Source: Loxodes magnus (lineage: Eukaryota > Ciliophora > Karyorelictea > Loxodida > Loxodidae). Taken from it: a stretch of 64,000 bases of DNA. The DNA lies in contig CAMPDV010000200.1 of the NCBI GenBank assembly GCA_946699065.1, positions 1 through 64,000 on the forward strand, in the 5' to 3' direction. The notes beneath the pieces were generated by a model. That model did no database searches and had not been told where the DNA came from. It saw nothing but the letters and a program-made list of their open reading frames with translations. Made by a program: the position numbers and the translations under genes. Shown here piece by piece: positions 48,918 to 61,936 of this stretch; the stretch's first letter is position 1; the number at the start of each line of letters is the position of its first letter.

Positions 48918-49428
48918 GATGTTTACTTATTAATTTAATTTAATTATGATCAATTAAGCGAATGTTTATTTATAACTAGAGAAGTGTGTAAGTATAAAAT
49001 CTTATAATTTTTATGATAAGTAAGAGTGCATTCTAAATGAAAAAATTTTTCTGATTTCTCAAAAAAGTTAATATTTGAGAACAGATTTGGTAATTACATA
49101 AGAAAGAGTATAAGATGTTTTATTATACTTTATATTATTTTTTTTAAATATAAAAAAGTTCGTGGTATTTTCTTAAAGTAATTAAAATAGTTTAATCTGC
49201 TATTAGGTTTTTAAATTTTTAAGCAAAATTTTTAGATTATTTTTTAAGGATGAGTAAGTAACTTTCAGTTTTTTCTCTATCATTTCATTTAAAGTTTAAT
49301 ATTTTTAATTCTTTTTTATAATGATTAATGTTTAAATTCTCTATGATAAATTTACATATATGCTAAATAAATTATTCTATTATCATAAGTAAAAAATATG
49401 ATTAATATTAAGCTAAATTTTATAAAAT

Positions 49429-49889
49429 TTCCAAATCTTCTTAATTATGTTTATAATAATACTCTTCTATTGTTAAAACTTATTCTTTTTCATTTTCTTA
49501 TTTTTATTAGTAGACTATCATTTTACTATTGCCACCTACATTTATAAAAACTCTAAATAAGTTATTCATTTTATTGTCAGAAAACTCTTTTTATATTTTA
49601 TTTTCTTCTTTCATTATTTTAGTTTCTTTATATGAGATATGAAGAATTAGCTTATACTAAGTTAAAATTTAAAATATTGCATGTTAGTTATAACTTTAAG
49701 TAAATTATGATTTAAGAAAGTTAATTTTTTATAGAGTTAAGTAATGGTAGTTTTAATATTATTGTAGTTGTTCTGTTTATTATTTAGATTTAAGGGATAT
49801 ATTTTTTAGGAGGATTGTCAATTAGACTATAAGATTTAGAGCAAGAAATAATTAAAATGATATAAATGAAAGTTAGTTATTAAGGAAAG
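49429..49889 (-). pseudogene. Inverted RING-gene fragment (unit 3)
   Basis: Same deleted structure as 8530-8990. Confidence 0.78.
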
Positions 49890-49984
49890 TAGTTTAATTT
49901 ATTTTAAGTGTAGATTTATTTTTAAATTATTATTTAATAGTTCATCAATTTATTATTTCACTTCATTTTACTTATAATTTAAAT

Positions 49985-50308
49985 ATGCAGGATCACTCCT
50001 CCAACTGAGATTTACTAACTTCTGGTGTCACAAATTATCCTATAGACGAAAAACCGATCAAGAATCTTGACAGGAGCTAAAAGAGACAGAACTGGAGGCA
50101 TCAAATATAACGTGCTTTGATGAAAGATGACAATTACTAAAGTCTCTTAGAGAAGCAATCCGATTACCGCTCTATAAAAGACAAGACTTTAAGAGAATGA
50201 TAGTACATGGAAAGATTTCAACTTTATAAACCTTAAAAAACTTTATCAAAAGAGCTGCAAATCATTGAGGTGCTACATACTCTATGATCTGAGATCTTAT
50301 ATTAGTGA
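49985..50308 (+). pseudogene. Short open segment, unrecognised (unit 3)
   Basis: Copy of 9083-9406 with the same in-frame TGAs. Confidence 0.3.
50247..50288 (-). repeat. 40-bp stem-loop motif (unit 3, second)
   Basis: Same as at 9346. Confidence 0.55.
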
Positions 50309-50597
50309 AAATGAGTTTAAATTAAAACTAAAACTTATAACTAGTTGAATAATTCAAGAAAATGGTTGATCTACATATTAAATTGATAAAGCTTTTCAAA
50401 CAGGCTTTAATTACCCGTTTAAGAACATTTAATAAAAATGTATACAGTATTCTCAATAAAGAATTGATTGATTGCGAATTCTCTAAAGATAACGATAAAA
50501 TATAATGATATAATAATACTAAAATTTTAATATTTATGATCATAACAAATAAGATAAAGATAGATTAAATTTATTATTTCACTATATAAAATTAAAA

Positions 50598-51460
50598 ATG
50601 GAAAAGATGCAAAGAATTAGAAAAGTTTCTTGCTCCCAATAAGTAGAAGTAATTATAATTCTAGAATTTCAAGGAAAAGGAAAATCCATTAAAAGTGGTG
50701 CTTTTTAAATTTAAACTCTCAACTCTGATGAGAAAACTAAGAAATAGGTCAAAAATTTCTTTAACTCGAAAATCTCGGATTTATCTACTGAGTAACAAGT
50801 AAGCTATGGCCATCTGATTAAATGGTGTTGGACCTTTAGGAAGAGATCAAGAAGCTAAAGAAGCATAATAAGTAGCTTATTTGAAAAACTTGAATAGTAG
50901 AGACCATAGAATCAAGACGTATGATCTTAGAAAGAGAACTAAACATATTTTGAAATATATCTCAAGATGATATCAGTCAAACTAAAACTAGAATAGAAGT
51001 AGATAGGACTGGTTGAAAATATTGAAGAAAATAATCAAAATTCAACATCAAAGGAACTAAGAACGCAAAATCAACTTGCAAATTGGAGATAAAATGGATT
51101 TATAGAAAAAATTCTATTTTTATATGATTGGAGAAACATGCTAAACTAATTTTGAAGAAATACAATTTATATAGACGGGAAAAATACCTTAAGTGATTTG
51201 CTAATTTATCTAGAAAAGAAAAAAAAGCATATTAAAAAAAAATAGATACTAAAGAGAAAGAAAGAGAATATATTAATTTAGGAAAATATACTGAATTTTT
51301 TCAAGGAAGGATATACTAAAAATGCAATAAAATTTGGAACCAATTAACAAGAAATAAAGAATGGTAAAACAGATGATAGATCACAGAGAGAAATAAATTA
51401 GAAAATGAGGAGTTTTAGTAAGATATTATTAATATAAAAAGTAAATTTAAAAATCTCAAT
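50598..51460 (+). pseudogene. Fossil E, unit 3 copy
   Basis: Several private single-base deletions (about 50677, 50892, 51198, 51420) lie in the indel-rich block of unit 3. Confidence 0.5.
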
Positions 51461-51832
51461 CTCTGAAAAATTACCAGTTTTAAAATATTTAAAAGGAAAT
51501 AATTTTAAATAATTTTTTTGTTAATAAATTATAAAAAGAAAATAAATAAAAATTCGCGATAATATTTGTCTTATTCACTTTTTATAAAATATCTTTATTA
51601 ATAATAACCTTAAAATAAAAAAATTATTTAACTGTTTAATAATTCAGTGAAAATAAAAAGAATATAAACATTATTAAGTATTAAATATTTAACTATTTCA
51701 TATCCAATAAATTTATTTCTAAGTTTAAAATTTTTTATTAACTTAAATACATCTAATTATTAAATATTTTTAATACTTTTATTTTAATTATCAAATCATC
51801 ATTTTAACTGTTTTAAACTGATAAATTATAAA

Positions 51833-53334
51833 ATGGAAAAAACTTAACTAAGTCTTCCATTCCATTGCTCTCTTTGCTCTAAATCTTATAATCTAACCGA
51901 TAATCTTCCTAAACTCTTAGACTGTGGAAAAAATATCTGCCTTAACTGTTGCAAAAATTACTTCTTTATTTAATAGTTTATGTGTCCCTTCGATTATAAA
52001 ATGTCTCTTACTCCTGTCATCTAGTTAAATAATGATTAAAGTATTTTAGAACAGTTTATCAAAAATAAAGAAACTAAGAACAATAAAATCTATTATAATA
52101 CAACTTTAAACAACTCTCTCTCAACTTATAAAACTCTATAGATTAGATGTAACTATGAAATACAAACAAAACTAAAGTGATTCAATAAATTTAAGAAATC
52201 TAATAAAAACTAAATCTTTAAATAAACTAACTAAAATAGTAGAGTATAACACTAAATCTAAATAATAAACAGAACAACTACAATAATATTAAAACTACCA
52301 TTACTTAACTCTATAAAAAATAGCTTTCTTAAATCACAACTTACTTAAAGTTATAACTAAAAGGAAATCTTTTAATTCTGAGCTTAGTATAAGCAAATTC
52401 TTCATGCCTCATATAAAGAAACTAAAATAATGAAAGAAGAAAATAAAATATAAAAGAGTTTTCTGACAATAAAATGAATAACTTATTAGAGTTTTTATAA
52501 ATGTAGGTGGCAATAATAAAAATGATAGTCTACTAATAAAAATAAGAAATTTAAATTAAGAAATTTAATAAAAAGAAAATGAAAAAGAATAAGTTTTAAC
52601 AGTAGAAGAGCATTATTATAAACATAACTTAGATGACTTAGAAATTTTAGATCTTTTAGTTTTAAAATAAGATTTAATAGAGAGATAAAATGATTTAGAT
52701 TATCACTAAGAAAATTTATTGTCTTTAATTTAACTTTATTTATTGAGTATTTGAGAATCAGAAGAGGCAGAACAAAATAAAATACTTTTAGATATTGAAC
52801 AAAAGTAAAATAGAATATTTTCATCAAATATTATTAATTTTTTTTTAAATAAAAGTGTTGATGATAATATATTTTGAGAGGTAGGAGGAAAGAAGGGATA
52901 TTTATGTTTTAAAATGAATAAAGATTGCTAATTTTATGGATTATCTATTTATCCTTCGGTTTCTTAATAATAAATGGCTTATATATCAACTATTAGAATA
53001 ATAAAAGGAAATCAAGCAACTTATTAAAATTAAGATGTCATTTGAAAAAATAACTAAAATTCAAGCGTTAATGTTTTTAATAAGAAATATTATTAATAAC
53101 TTTTTGAGGAAAATCCAAAGTAGAAATTGAAGCTGAATAGTTTTATGTTTTAGAAATCGATTTTAGAGTGGAAGTTTATGATGTGGAAAACAAAATGAAT
53201 TTTAATCTTAGGTTTCTTAGAATGGTTATACTCTTAAGGTATATGGAGCTAAAAATATCCCTAAAGGAGATTTGTCCTTTTATTATAAGGACCACTTTTC
53301 GAGTTTAAGTTTAGACTGAAATGAGAAAATGGAA
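51833..53334 (+). pseudogene. RING-finger / coiled-coil protein (unit 3), frameshifted
   Basis: At least seven single-base indels against units 1 and 2 (about 52056, 52252, 52323, 52454, 52487, 52521 and 53107) disrupt the frame. They may be true decay or uncorrected read errors. The expanded microsatellite begins 40 bp after the stop. Confidence 0.6.
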
Positions 53335-53371
53335 TTCGAATTTTTTAAATTTATAATAACTTACAGTATGA

Positions 53372-54858
53372 CATATAAATAATATATAAATAATATATAA
53401 ATAATATATTAGCATAATATATAAATAATATATAAATAATATATAAATAATATATAAATAATATATAAATAATATATAAATAATATATAAATAATATATA
53501 AATAATATATAAATAATATATAAATAATATATAAATAATATATAAATAATATATAAATAATATATAAATAATATATAAATAATATATAAATAATATATAA
53601 ATAATATATAAATAATATATAAATAATATATAAATAATATATAAATAATATATAAATAATATATAAATAATATATAAATAATATATAAATAATATATAAA
53701 TAATATATAAATAATATATAAATATAAATAATATATAAATAATATATAAATAATATATAAATAATATATAAATAATATATAAATAATATATAAATAATAT
53801 ATAAATAATATATAAATATAATATATAAATAATATATAAATAATATATAAATAATATATAAATAATATATAAATAATATATAAATAATATATAAATAATA
53901 TATAAATAATATATAAATAATATATAAATAATATATAAATAATATATAAATAATATATAAATAATATATAAATAATATATAAATAATATATAAATAATAT
54001 ATAAATAATATATAAATAATATATAAATAATATATAAATAATATATAAATAATATATAAATAATATATAAATAATATATAAATAATATATAAATAATATA
54101 TAAATAATATATAAATAATATATAATAATATATAAATAATATATAAATAATATATAAATAATATATAAATAATATATAAATAATATATAAATAATATATA
54201 AATAATATATAAATAATATATAAATAATATATAAATAATATATAAATAATATATAAATAATATATAAATAATATATAAATAATATATAAATAATATATAA
54301 ATAATATATAAATAATATATAAATAATATATAAATAATATATAAATAATATATAAATAATATATAAATAATATATAAATAATATATAAATAATATATAAA
54401 TAATATATAAATAATATATAAATAATATATAAATAATTAATAAATAATATATAAATAATATATAAATAATATATAAATAATATATAAATAATATATAAAT
54501 AATATATAAATAATATATAAATAATATATAAATAATATATAAATAATATATAAATAATATATAAATAATATATAAATAATATATAAATAATATATAAATA
54601 ATATATAAATAATATATAAATAATATATAAATAATATATAAATAATATATAAATAATATATAAATAATATATAAATAATATATAAATAATATATAAAATA
54701 ATATATAAATAATATATAAATAATATATAAATAATATATAAATAATATATAAATAATATATAAATAATATATAAATAATATAAAATAATATATAAATAAT
54801 ATATAAATAATATATAAATAATATATAAATAATATATAAATAATATATAAATAATATA
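53372..54858. repeat. 11-bp microsatellite, expanded allele (unit 3)
   Basis: About 1.49 kb, roughly 135 copies of TAAATAATATA. The original right-hand flank TTAGCATA occurs both near the start (about 53409) and at the end (about 54858), so the expansion lies to the right of an ancestral three-copy block. A few units have one-base changes (53730, 53816, 54124, 54437, 54695, 54780). Confidence 0.97.
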
Positions 54859-55494
54859 TTAGCATATATATGTATATATCTCTTTTTTCTGTTTAGCCCA
54901 ATTGTATCATTTGGATAATTTACTGAGCTATAGTCGAAAACTTATTTATTTATAAAAATACTGCTAAAAATAAATATAATGATATAGTAAATCTTTTTAT
55001 TTAAATAGTGAAGGAACGAATAAATAATAAAAGATTGATTTTTTATTATAATTTTACTTTGGAAAATATATTTTTGTAACTTTAAATTTTATTATATTAA
55101 TATAAAAATCAAATATACAATTATATTTATTTAATAAATGCTTGAAGTTTATTTTATATCAAAACTGGTTTTCTATATTTACATATGTAAGATAGTTTTT
55201 ATTAATTTTTTATTTAAATTATACAAATTAAACTCACATACTTTATGAAGGAGTAAACTTAACAAAGCAAGTAAAATAAAATAAAATACCTTTAGGAAAA
55301 TGTAATTTTATCTTTCATTTAATAATACATAAATATAATTTAGAAAATTAATGTTAACAATATTTTTATTTTTCTTCTTAATTTATATTAGCTTTATTTA
55401 TATATTGTTTATTTTCTTTATTTATATTGTAAATTTTTGATTAAATAACTGATTTATCATCATATATAATTTTTTAATATTGCTTTGTTCATTG

Positions 55495-55775
55495 TTCGAA
55501 GGTGAGCAACAAGGTCATCTTCATCAGAGGTTGGGGAAGTTAAGTACCCATAATCGAATTTATGTCTTCCTCTGCTTTGGTTTGGCCTCGAGACATAAGA
55601 TTCTTAGACCTTCGGCATTGGCTTAGTTTAGATTTAATTCTGGAACGAAAAACAAATAATATTGCGAGCTTCATCAGAGGTGGGGAATTTAAGTACCCAT
55701 AATTGACACATATCGTCCTCTGCTTTGGTGATGCAATGAGACACAATCCTTCCATGTCCTTGGACCTCCAACAAA
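55495..55775. repeat. 60-bp direct duplication (unit 3)
   Basis: Copy of 13160-13440 with few substitutions. Confidence 0.6.
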
Positions 55776-55794
55776 TATTAAAGATTACGAGTAT

Positions 55795-55882
55795 TCTAAA
55801 ATTATATCAGCATTGAACAAGGTCTACCAGTATCTGATAATTTTATCAGCAACAAACATTCTTGTCAGTATGAAACATTTTT
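55795..55882 (-). repeat. 19-20-bp minisatellite (unit 3), two units shorter
   Basis: Lacks about 38 bp relative to units 1 and 2, which is two repeat units, by a junction inside CATTGAACAAGG. Confidence 0.75.
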
Positions 55883-55920
55883 TAAAGAGCTGCGCACCAA
55901 CGAGAGTGCTACGCACTCTG
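55883..55920 (-). repeat. 40-bp stem-loop motif (unit 3, third)
   Basis: Same perfect hairpin as at 13585. Confidence 0.65.
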
Positions 55921-55927
55921 TAATCAA

Positions 55928-57235
55928 ATTTATTTATTTATTTATCAATTTTCTTTTTTAATATTAAAATTCATTTTTCTTTGCATTGCCAATATTATAT
56001 AAACCTTTCTTAAATCACCTTTTCGTGTTTTCTCTTATTTCCATATTTTCAAAGTACAAGAAATACCGATTATTTATTATTGTTTCAATTTATAGTTTTT
56101 ATTATTCCATAATATAATTAAGATTTTCATTACTTATTTTCATTTTTTTACATAGCATAACTTATTTTGTTATTGTGGTGTCACCTTTATTTGGTTAACC
56201 ACATATTAGATTTTGTAGAATTCTTTTCTTATCAGAAATCTTTTATATCGTATTCATCTGACTTTTCCAGGTCGCAAATCATTATAAATTGCTTTTTCTC
56301 TTCTTGCTAATGTTTGGAAAACAAATCCTATCATTCATGTCTCGAATCATCTCAGTGCATCAGTAATCTTTGGAGCTTCTAAGTAAGGTTAAAATTTTTG
56401 TTCTAGTACATATTTCCGTTTAGTGTGCAATAAATCTTAAATAGGCTTTAAATTCTCCTTTCCGTTTCTTAATATTATTTTCCCTTAAACCTATAACATT
56501 TGTTTTCCTTATATCCATATTTTTACAATATCAATATCTTATTATTATTAATAAAATAGTTAAGTTTGGCAATTTTCGAGGATTTTCACCTCTTCATGCC
56601 GGTTCCAGATTGCTCCGAGATTAAAAAAAAAGTTTATAAGTCTCTAATCCTCTCCCACCTACTTGTTCTTGTTGTCTCTAACTATGCTTCCGTTCAGCAA
56701 AGGTTTTTTTCTATAAATATTACAAGCTAGTTCATGAATAGTCTCTCTCTAATTTTCCTTTGTTATAGTTATCTCTTTTTCTTTTGCTACGGCTTGTTAT
56801 TTCCTTTATTTTCTCCAATACTGGTTCTTAAATTTAGGAATTACTCACATCTTCTTCATAGATATTTCTCTGAATTACAATAGAAGCACCTTTTAACTAA
56901 TTTGATTGGCTTAACCTTCTTCTTCCTGTCAATTACCTCTATCAGCATTGGATCACCTCTTTGCTCATTAAGTTTCATTTGCTGTTGCAATTTCTCTTCT
57001 ATTTCTCCAAGCTTGTTTCCCAACTCCGTCTGTTTCTCTTGCTAATTTTAAGATTATCAGTTCTGACTCTGTGATATGTTCCAAAATGCACTTAATTTCC
57101 TTTCTTAGGACATAAATCTTGATTAGATTTCTCTTGCTTGGTCAGATTCTCCATTAGCTTATCGTTGTCCTTCTTTAGTCTCTTGACCTCTTCCTGAAGG
57201 TTTATTTCAACTTGGATGAGCTTTTCCTTGCTCAT
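55928..57235 (-). pseudogene. Fossil C, unit 3 copy
   Basis: ATG 57235. Shares most diagnostic variants with unit 2 in this part, with a private C-to-G/T change in GCTACGGCTTG at about 56789. Confidence 0.62.
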
Positions 57236-57429
57236 CTACCAGAAGGATTAAATTCCGACACCTCCTGGTGTAAAGCAGACTTTGCCTGCTTTCTGGGGTC
57301 CTCTAGTGAAGTCGGTGTTTCAGTATGCTTGCTTTTTGAACCTTCTTCCGTTACTCTTGTTAAATTCCAGATTTTTAAGGTTGTTAATATTAAGAAAAGG
57401 CTAAATTTGTGAAGAAGACGATTGCCAAG

Positions 57430-58443
57430 AAGTGGTTTCCTGCTTCCTCCCTCCTTTTTGGCTTAGAAGAGGAGGTATAGAATCCTTTCTAGAAACTTTC
57501 CACCATTTTTTTATCAGTATCAATATCTTTTTTTCTATTTTCTAATAGCAGAAGTTAAAGGAAGAATTCTTTTTATCTTCTTGATTCTGAATCAGATTGT
57601 TAGTTAAGTTTGATTTGCTCCAGTTAACTAATCCTCTGGTCAAATTTTTATCTAAAATTCCTTTCGATTTAAGTAACCTATCATTCTATCTCTTTAGAAA
57701 TGTTTATTATTTTAATTTTTGCTTAGGTCTCTATTCATTTATCAGTTTATTAATTACTAGCTTAAAAGATTAGGCAATTTATTTAAGGTCTTAAACTTCT
57801 TTTGTTAGCTTCTTATCCAATTGTAAGAAGTGGAGTCATTAGTAAGGTCTGGTTAATTATTAGGTTTTGTTGGAAAAGCCTGCTATTTCTTAGGTGATAT
57901 TTTTTAATATATGAATTAATTAATTTACGTGGTTTCACTATTGATAGGTTGACCACAAATTAAGAGAGAATCAAAAGTAAGAATATTCTTGGAAATTATC
58001 TTATCTGACCAGAATCTACTCATTTTCTTCCATTATTCTAATTCTTCTTCCAATAGATTCATTATATCCTGATCTGAATAGTTAGAGTCAATCTCAATCA
58101 TTAGGTTTTTTTTAAAAGTAGAATTCTATTCTCTATCTGTTACTTTTCTAACTCTTTCATTTGTCTTTAGATAGTAAAAATATCTGTTAGTCTTTTCTTA
58201 GCGCATCGCAAGTTTCTTTCCACATTTCTTTTTAATTTTTATAAAGCTGTTAAATCAAGTTTTTATTTTCGTCCTCATGATAAACTATTATAAATTCAAG
58301 TATGCTAGTTGGATCCTGTTCTGTAATTTTTACCAATTGTTTTCTAATAAGATAAAATTTTTTAAATATAGCCTCGTTTTCTTTTCTCTAATATATCTTT
58401 CAGAAAATTTTTAATGTGACAACCTATTTCTTTTCTTTTTATT
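57430..58443 (-). pseudogene. Open region between RT and fossil C (unit 3)
   Basis: Copy of 15130-16150, with shorter T runs near 58107 and 58230. Confidence 0.38.
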
Positions 58444-60759
58444 GCTTATAGGACTCGTATCAAAATTTCGAATTTGTAATTTCCTCACACTATTTTTTCA
58501 ATCTGAGGTTAAGGAAGGCTTATTTTTATTAGTTATTACTGATATTTATGTTCGCGAGATTTTCTATTAACTATTCTCTTTCCTCTTTGTATTATCTGCA
58601 ATCTTCTATTATATGATCTCATCTTCCATTCTATAATTAAAGAACTAACATGCTTCACTCTCCATTAGATTTAGTTCTTTCATCGTTTATGCTGCTCCAT
58701 TACAATTTGGCCATTATCCTAAACAAGTACCATATTTCATGTTTTCTTTGTTTATTGAATCTTAGATAGTTTAGCATTCCTTGTATGAATTTTTTCATTC
58801 ATTCACTTCGATATTTTTAGCAGGTTATCCTAATCTACATTTGTGTAATGGATTTGCATCATTATGGAATTTTATCTCTTTTTTTATCAATATTTTTCCA
58901 TTTGTTCCTTTTCAGTAATCCTGTATTGTTATTTTGTCATTGAACTGAAGTATCTCCATAACCTTCCTTGTGTAGTTTTCAAATATATAGTTATTCCTCT
59001 TTGCTAATTGACATAATTATCCATCTAATGTTGATTCTTAGTTTAGGAGCAATTTTCTATTGAACATTAACATACATTATCACATATAGTATTGTAGTTT
59101 AAAGAATTGCAATTCATTCTCCAGGATTTCGTTTTATGCGAAAAGGAACATCTATTGCAGCTCTTAATGATCTACGCTTCGTGATCTACAATTTATTTAA
59201 AGAATTGTTTCCTATAACTTCCTCTATGAATGAAATACAATCGCTTCCATAACCAAATATTTGATTTATAAAGGATTTTATTATTATAGATGCATTATAT
59301 GGAATAATTCCTTTCTGAATTGTTAATTTACTTTATATTCATGCTTGGGTTTTCTGGTATTCTTAGATTCTTGATTCCAGGTGTTTTTAATATGAAATGT
59401 TTTCTTATTTCAATGGCCCAAATACTTAAACTCCTTCACTTTCTCTATTAATATTCCATTTATTGCGATTATCTCTTAATTTTGTCTTGCATTACCATTT
59501 CATACCATTCATTTTGTTTTGTCCGCAATTTATAAATTATATCGCTATGATCATTATTATAGTATATCAGTCATATCTTCTAGTTAATCTCGATGAAATA
59601 ATGCTACAATATCATCAGCATATGCTAGGGCACCTACTTATCTTACTTCTGTTCCATGTTCCGTTTCAATTTGTATTGTAATCACAACTTTTTTTTCCTT
59701 TAGTTCATTCAGTAAATAATTTATTATTATATTGAATAATCTCGGGGAGCAGGCACATCCTTATTTTACTCCTTTTTAAGTTTCAAATTCTTCAGAGACT
59801 AGTTCTTTATTCTTAATCTTTGCTCTCCTCTTTATATATGCCTGCTAGGAGTCTTATTACTCCTTCAGGTACTTCGATCACATTCCGTATTTTTCATATA
59901 TCTTATCTGATTACTGAATCAAATGCTTTTTGATATCAATAAAAATGATGATAGTCTCATAATTGTTATAATATAATCATTCTTGTATTGTTCTTAAATT
60001 GAATGTTTATTGAGAGCATGATTTACCTGCTTTAAATCCGTACTATAATTCATCATCTCATCTTTACAAATAAGGATTTAATTACTCGAATAGTTAGAGA
60101 TCTATGATTTTCAAAAGGTTATTTATAAGTGATATTGAATGGTGGTTCATAGGGTCATCTGTGTTTCCTTTTTTGTGTAGCAATATAATGTAGGATTCTT
60201 TAATCTGTTTAGGTATTTTACCCGATTGAATTATATTTTAAATTAATTTTGAGTTATATTTATTAAATTCTCTCCTCCGGCTTTTATTACTCCTATTTAG
60301 CATTTATCTGGTCCTAGTTTATCAATGTTCAAGTAGTAAACTTCTTTTGTCTAGTGTACTTTTAAATTCCTTTCCAAATATTATTCATATTTCCCTGATT
60401 AATCTCTCCCAGACAGCTATTGAATTAGTTTCTTTAATCTTTTCTTTCTTGTTTTCTAATCTACTTCTGGCTTCTTGTTTCATTTTTATGTTGAGTGCAA
60501 TGTCCCTTTTTCCTTATCTTATAAGATTTTTAACTTATTTTTGCTTAATTTTAAAATTATCTTCTTAGCTTTTTTATTTCCTCAGAGTAATTTTATTTTC
60601 TTTATTATTGACTTGTGTATCCACATATGGTCTCCACTCCTTCCTATACTATTTTCTTTCATGTATTATAATAGTCTTCATTTATATGTTTTAAATCCCA
60701 TTTAACCTGCTAATTTCTTGAATTAATCTTATATCTGTTTTCTTTTTAGTTTCTGATAG
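58443..60759 (-). pseudogene. Non-LTR reverse transcriptase, decayed (unit 3)
   Basis: Same motifs without the 22-bp duplication. Carries the ancestral missing base in DIKKAFDS. Largely unit 1-like in sequence. Confidence 0.87.
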
Positions 60760-61258
60760 AATATATAATATTAAATAGAGAAACATCATGTAAAAATAAA
60801 GGAGTAGGAAATTATCAGGTTGGTATAGTGATAACTTTGAATTGAAAAGAAAAGATTAATAAGCTATTTTAACTAAAGAGAATAACTTTATAAATTACAT
60901 ATATATTATGAAAGTTTATAAACTTACTTATTTATAGCTATTCTTTTATCTTTTTAATCTTTATATTATACATATTCCATATAATTTACCAATCAATTGC
61001 TGCATGCAATTTTATTTTCTCATTAGTTTTGCTTATAAACAAAGTTCTTTCCTATAAGTAGATTTCTTAATTTTAATCAGCTGTAATTATATTAAATATT
61101 TAAGGGAGGAGAAAGAAATGGCTTAGTCAAATAAAAATAAAAAAATTATTAAGAAAATAAGAAAAAAGAGGTAAAATAGGTTTCTTTAATAAAAAAATTA
61201 ATTAATTTACATAACATCAGCATTAATAGATTTGCCACGAATTAGCTGCTAATGTAAT

Positions 61259-61570
61259 ATAACTGTTCTCATTAATTATACTATCTTAATCTAGTCATCC
61301 TATGAGTCACATCAGCTTTCTAAATGGGGAATCTTCTTATTAACATTTTTTTTATTAAATGTTCCAGTCTTCTAAAATAATATCCAATAAGAATTAAATA
61401 TAATAAATAGCTCCTCAGTCACATTTTTATTCTTCTAGTTATAACTCTTAGGTAAGTTAGGTGTGTCTTATCCGAATTTTTCCATTTTTATCAGGCATCT
61501 AATGTGAGATAATCGGCAATGCAGTATACACTGTACCAGATTACCTAGTTCTCTCAACTTTAATCTGACG
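61259..61570 (+). repeat. ~350-bp dispersed repeat, copy b (unit 3)
   Basis: Equivalent of 18963-19276. Confidence 0.65.
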
Positions 61571-61936
61571 GTCATATTTAAAAATTATGAATAAAATATA
61601 AGAAAAAATAAAAAGCAAATATAACTAAGAAAAAAGAATATAAAAGCTATTTAATATTGAATTAAATAATAATGATACTCTTGTAAATAAGTTAGCAAAC
61701 CTATCAAATGATTAAATTAAATATTTATAAAGATAGAGTAATTAACTTTGCATACATAAAGAAATTAATATCTTTGTCTAATAGAATTTAATTATCTTTA
61801 TTTTTAAAAATTCAAAAAATTAAATAAAAGCAAGTTTAATAATATTTCTTATATGCTAGATGTTGATTAATAAATTAAAATCGTCTCATTTATAATGATA
61901 ATTTGATTGAAGGTAAGAAATTAATTATTAGATGCA

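Noticed and set aside
53372-54858. Possible CRISPR-like array
   Set aside because: The 11-bp units are contiguous with no unique spacers, and the genome is clearly eukaryotic.
54437-54865. 142-residue minus-strand frame of repeated LYIIYI-like residues
   Set aside because: It is the 11-bp microsatellite read as protein. An 11-bp unit gives a 33-bp frame cycle with no stop, so it says nothing about coding.
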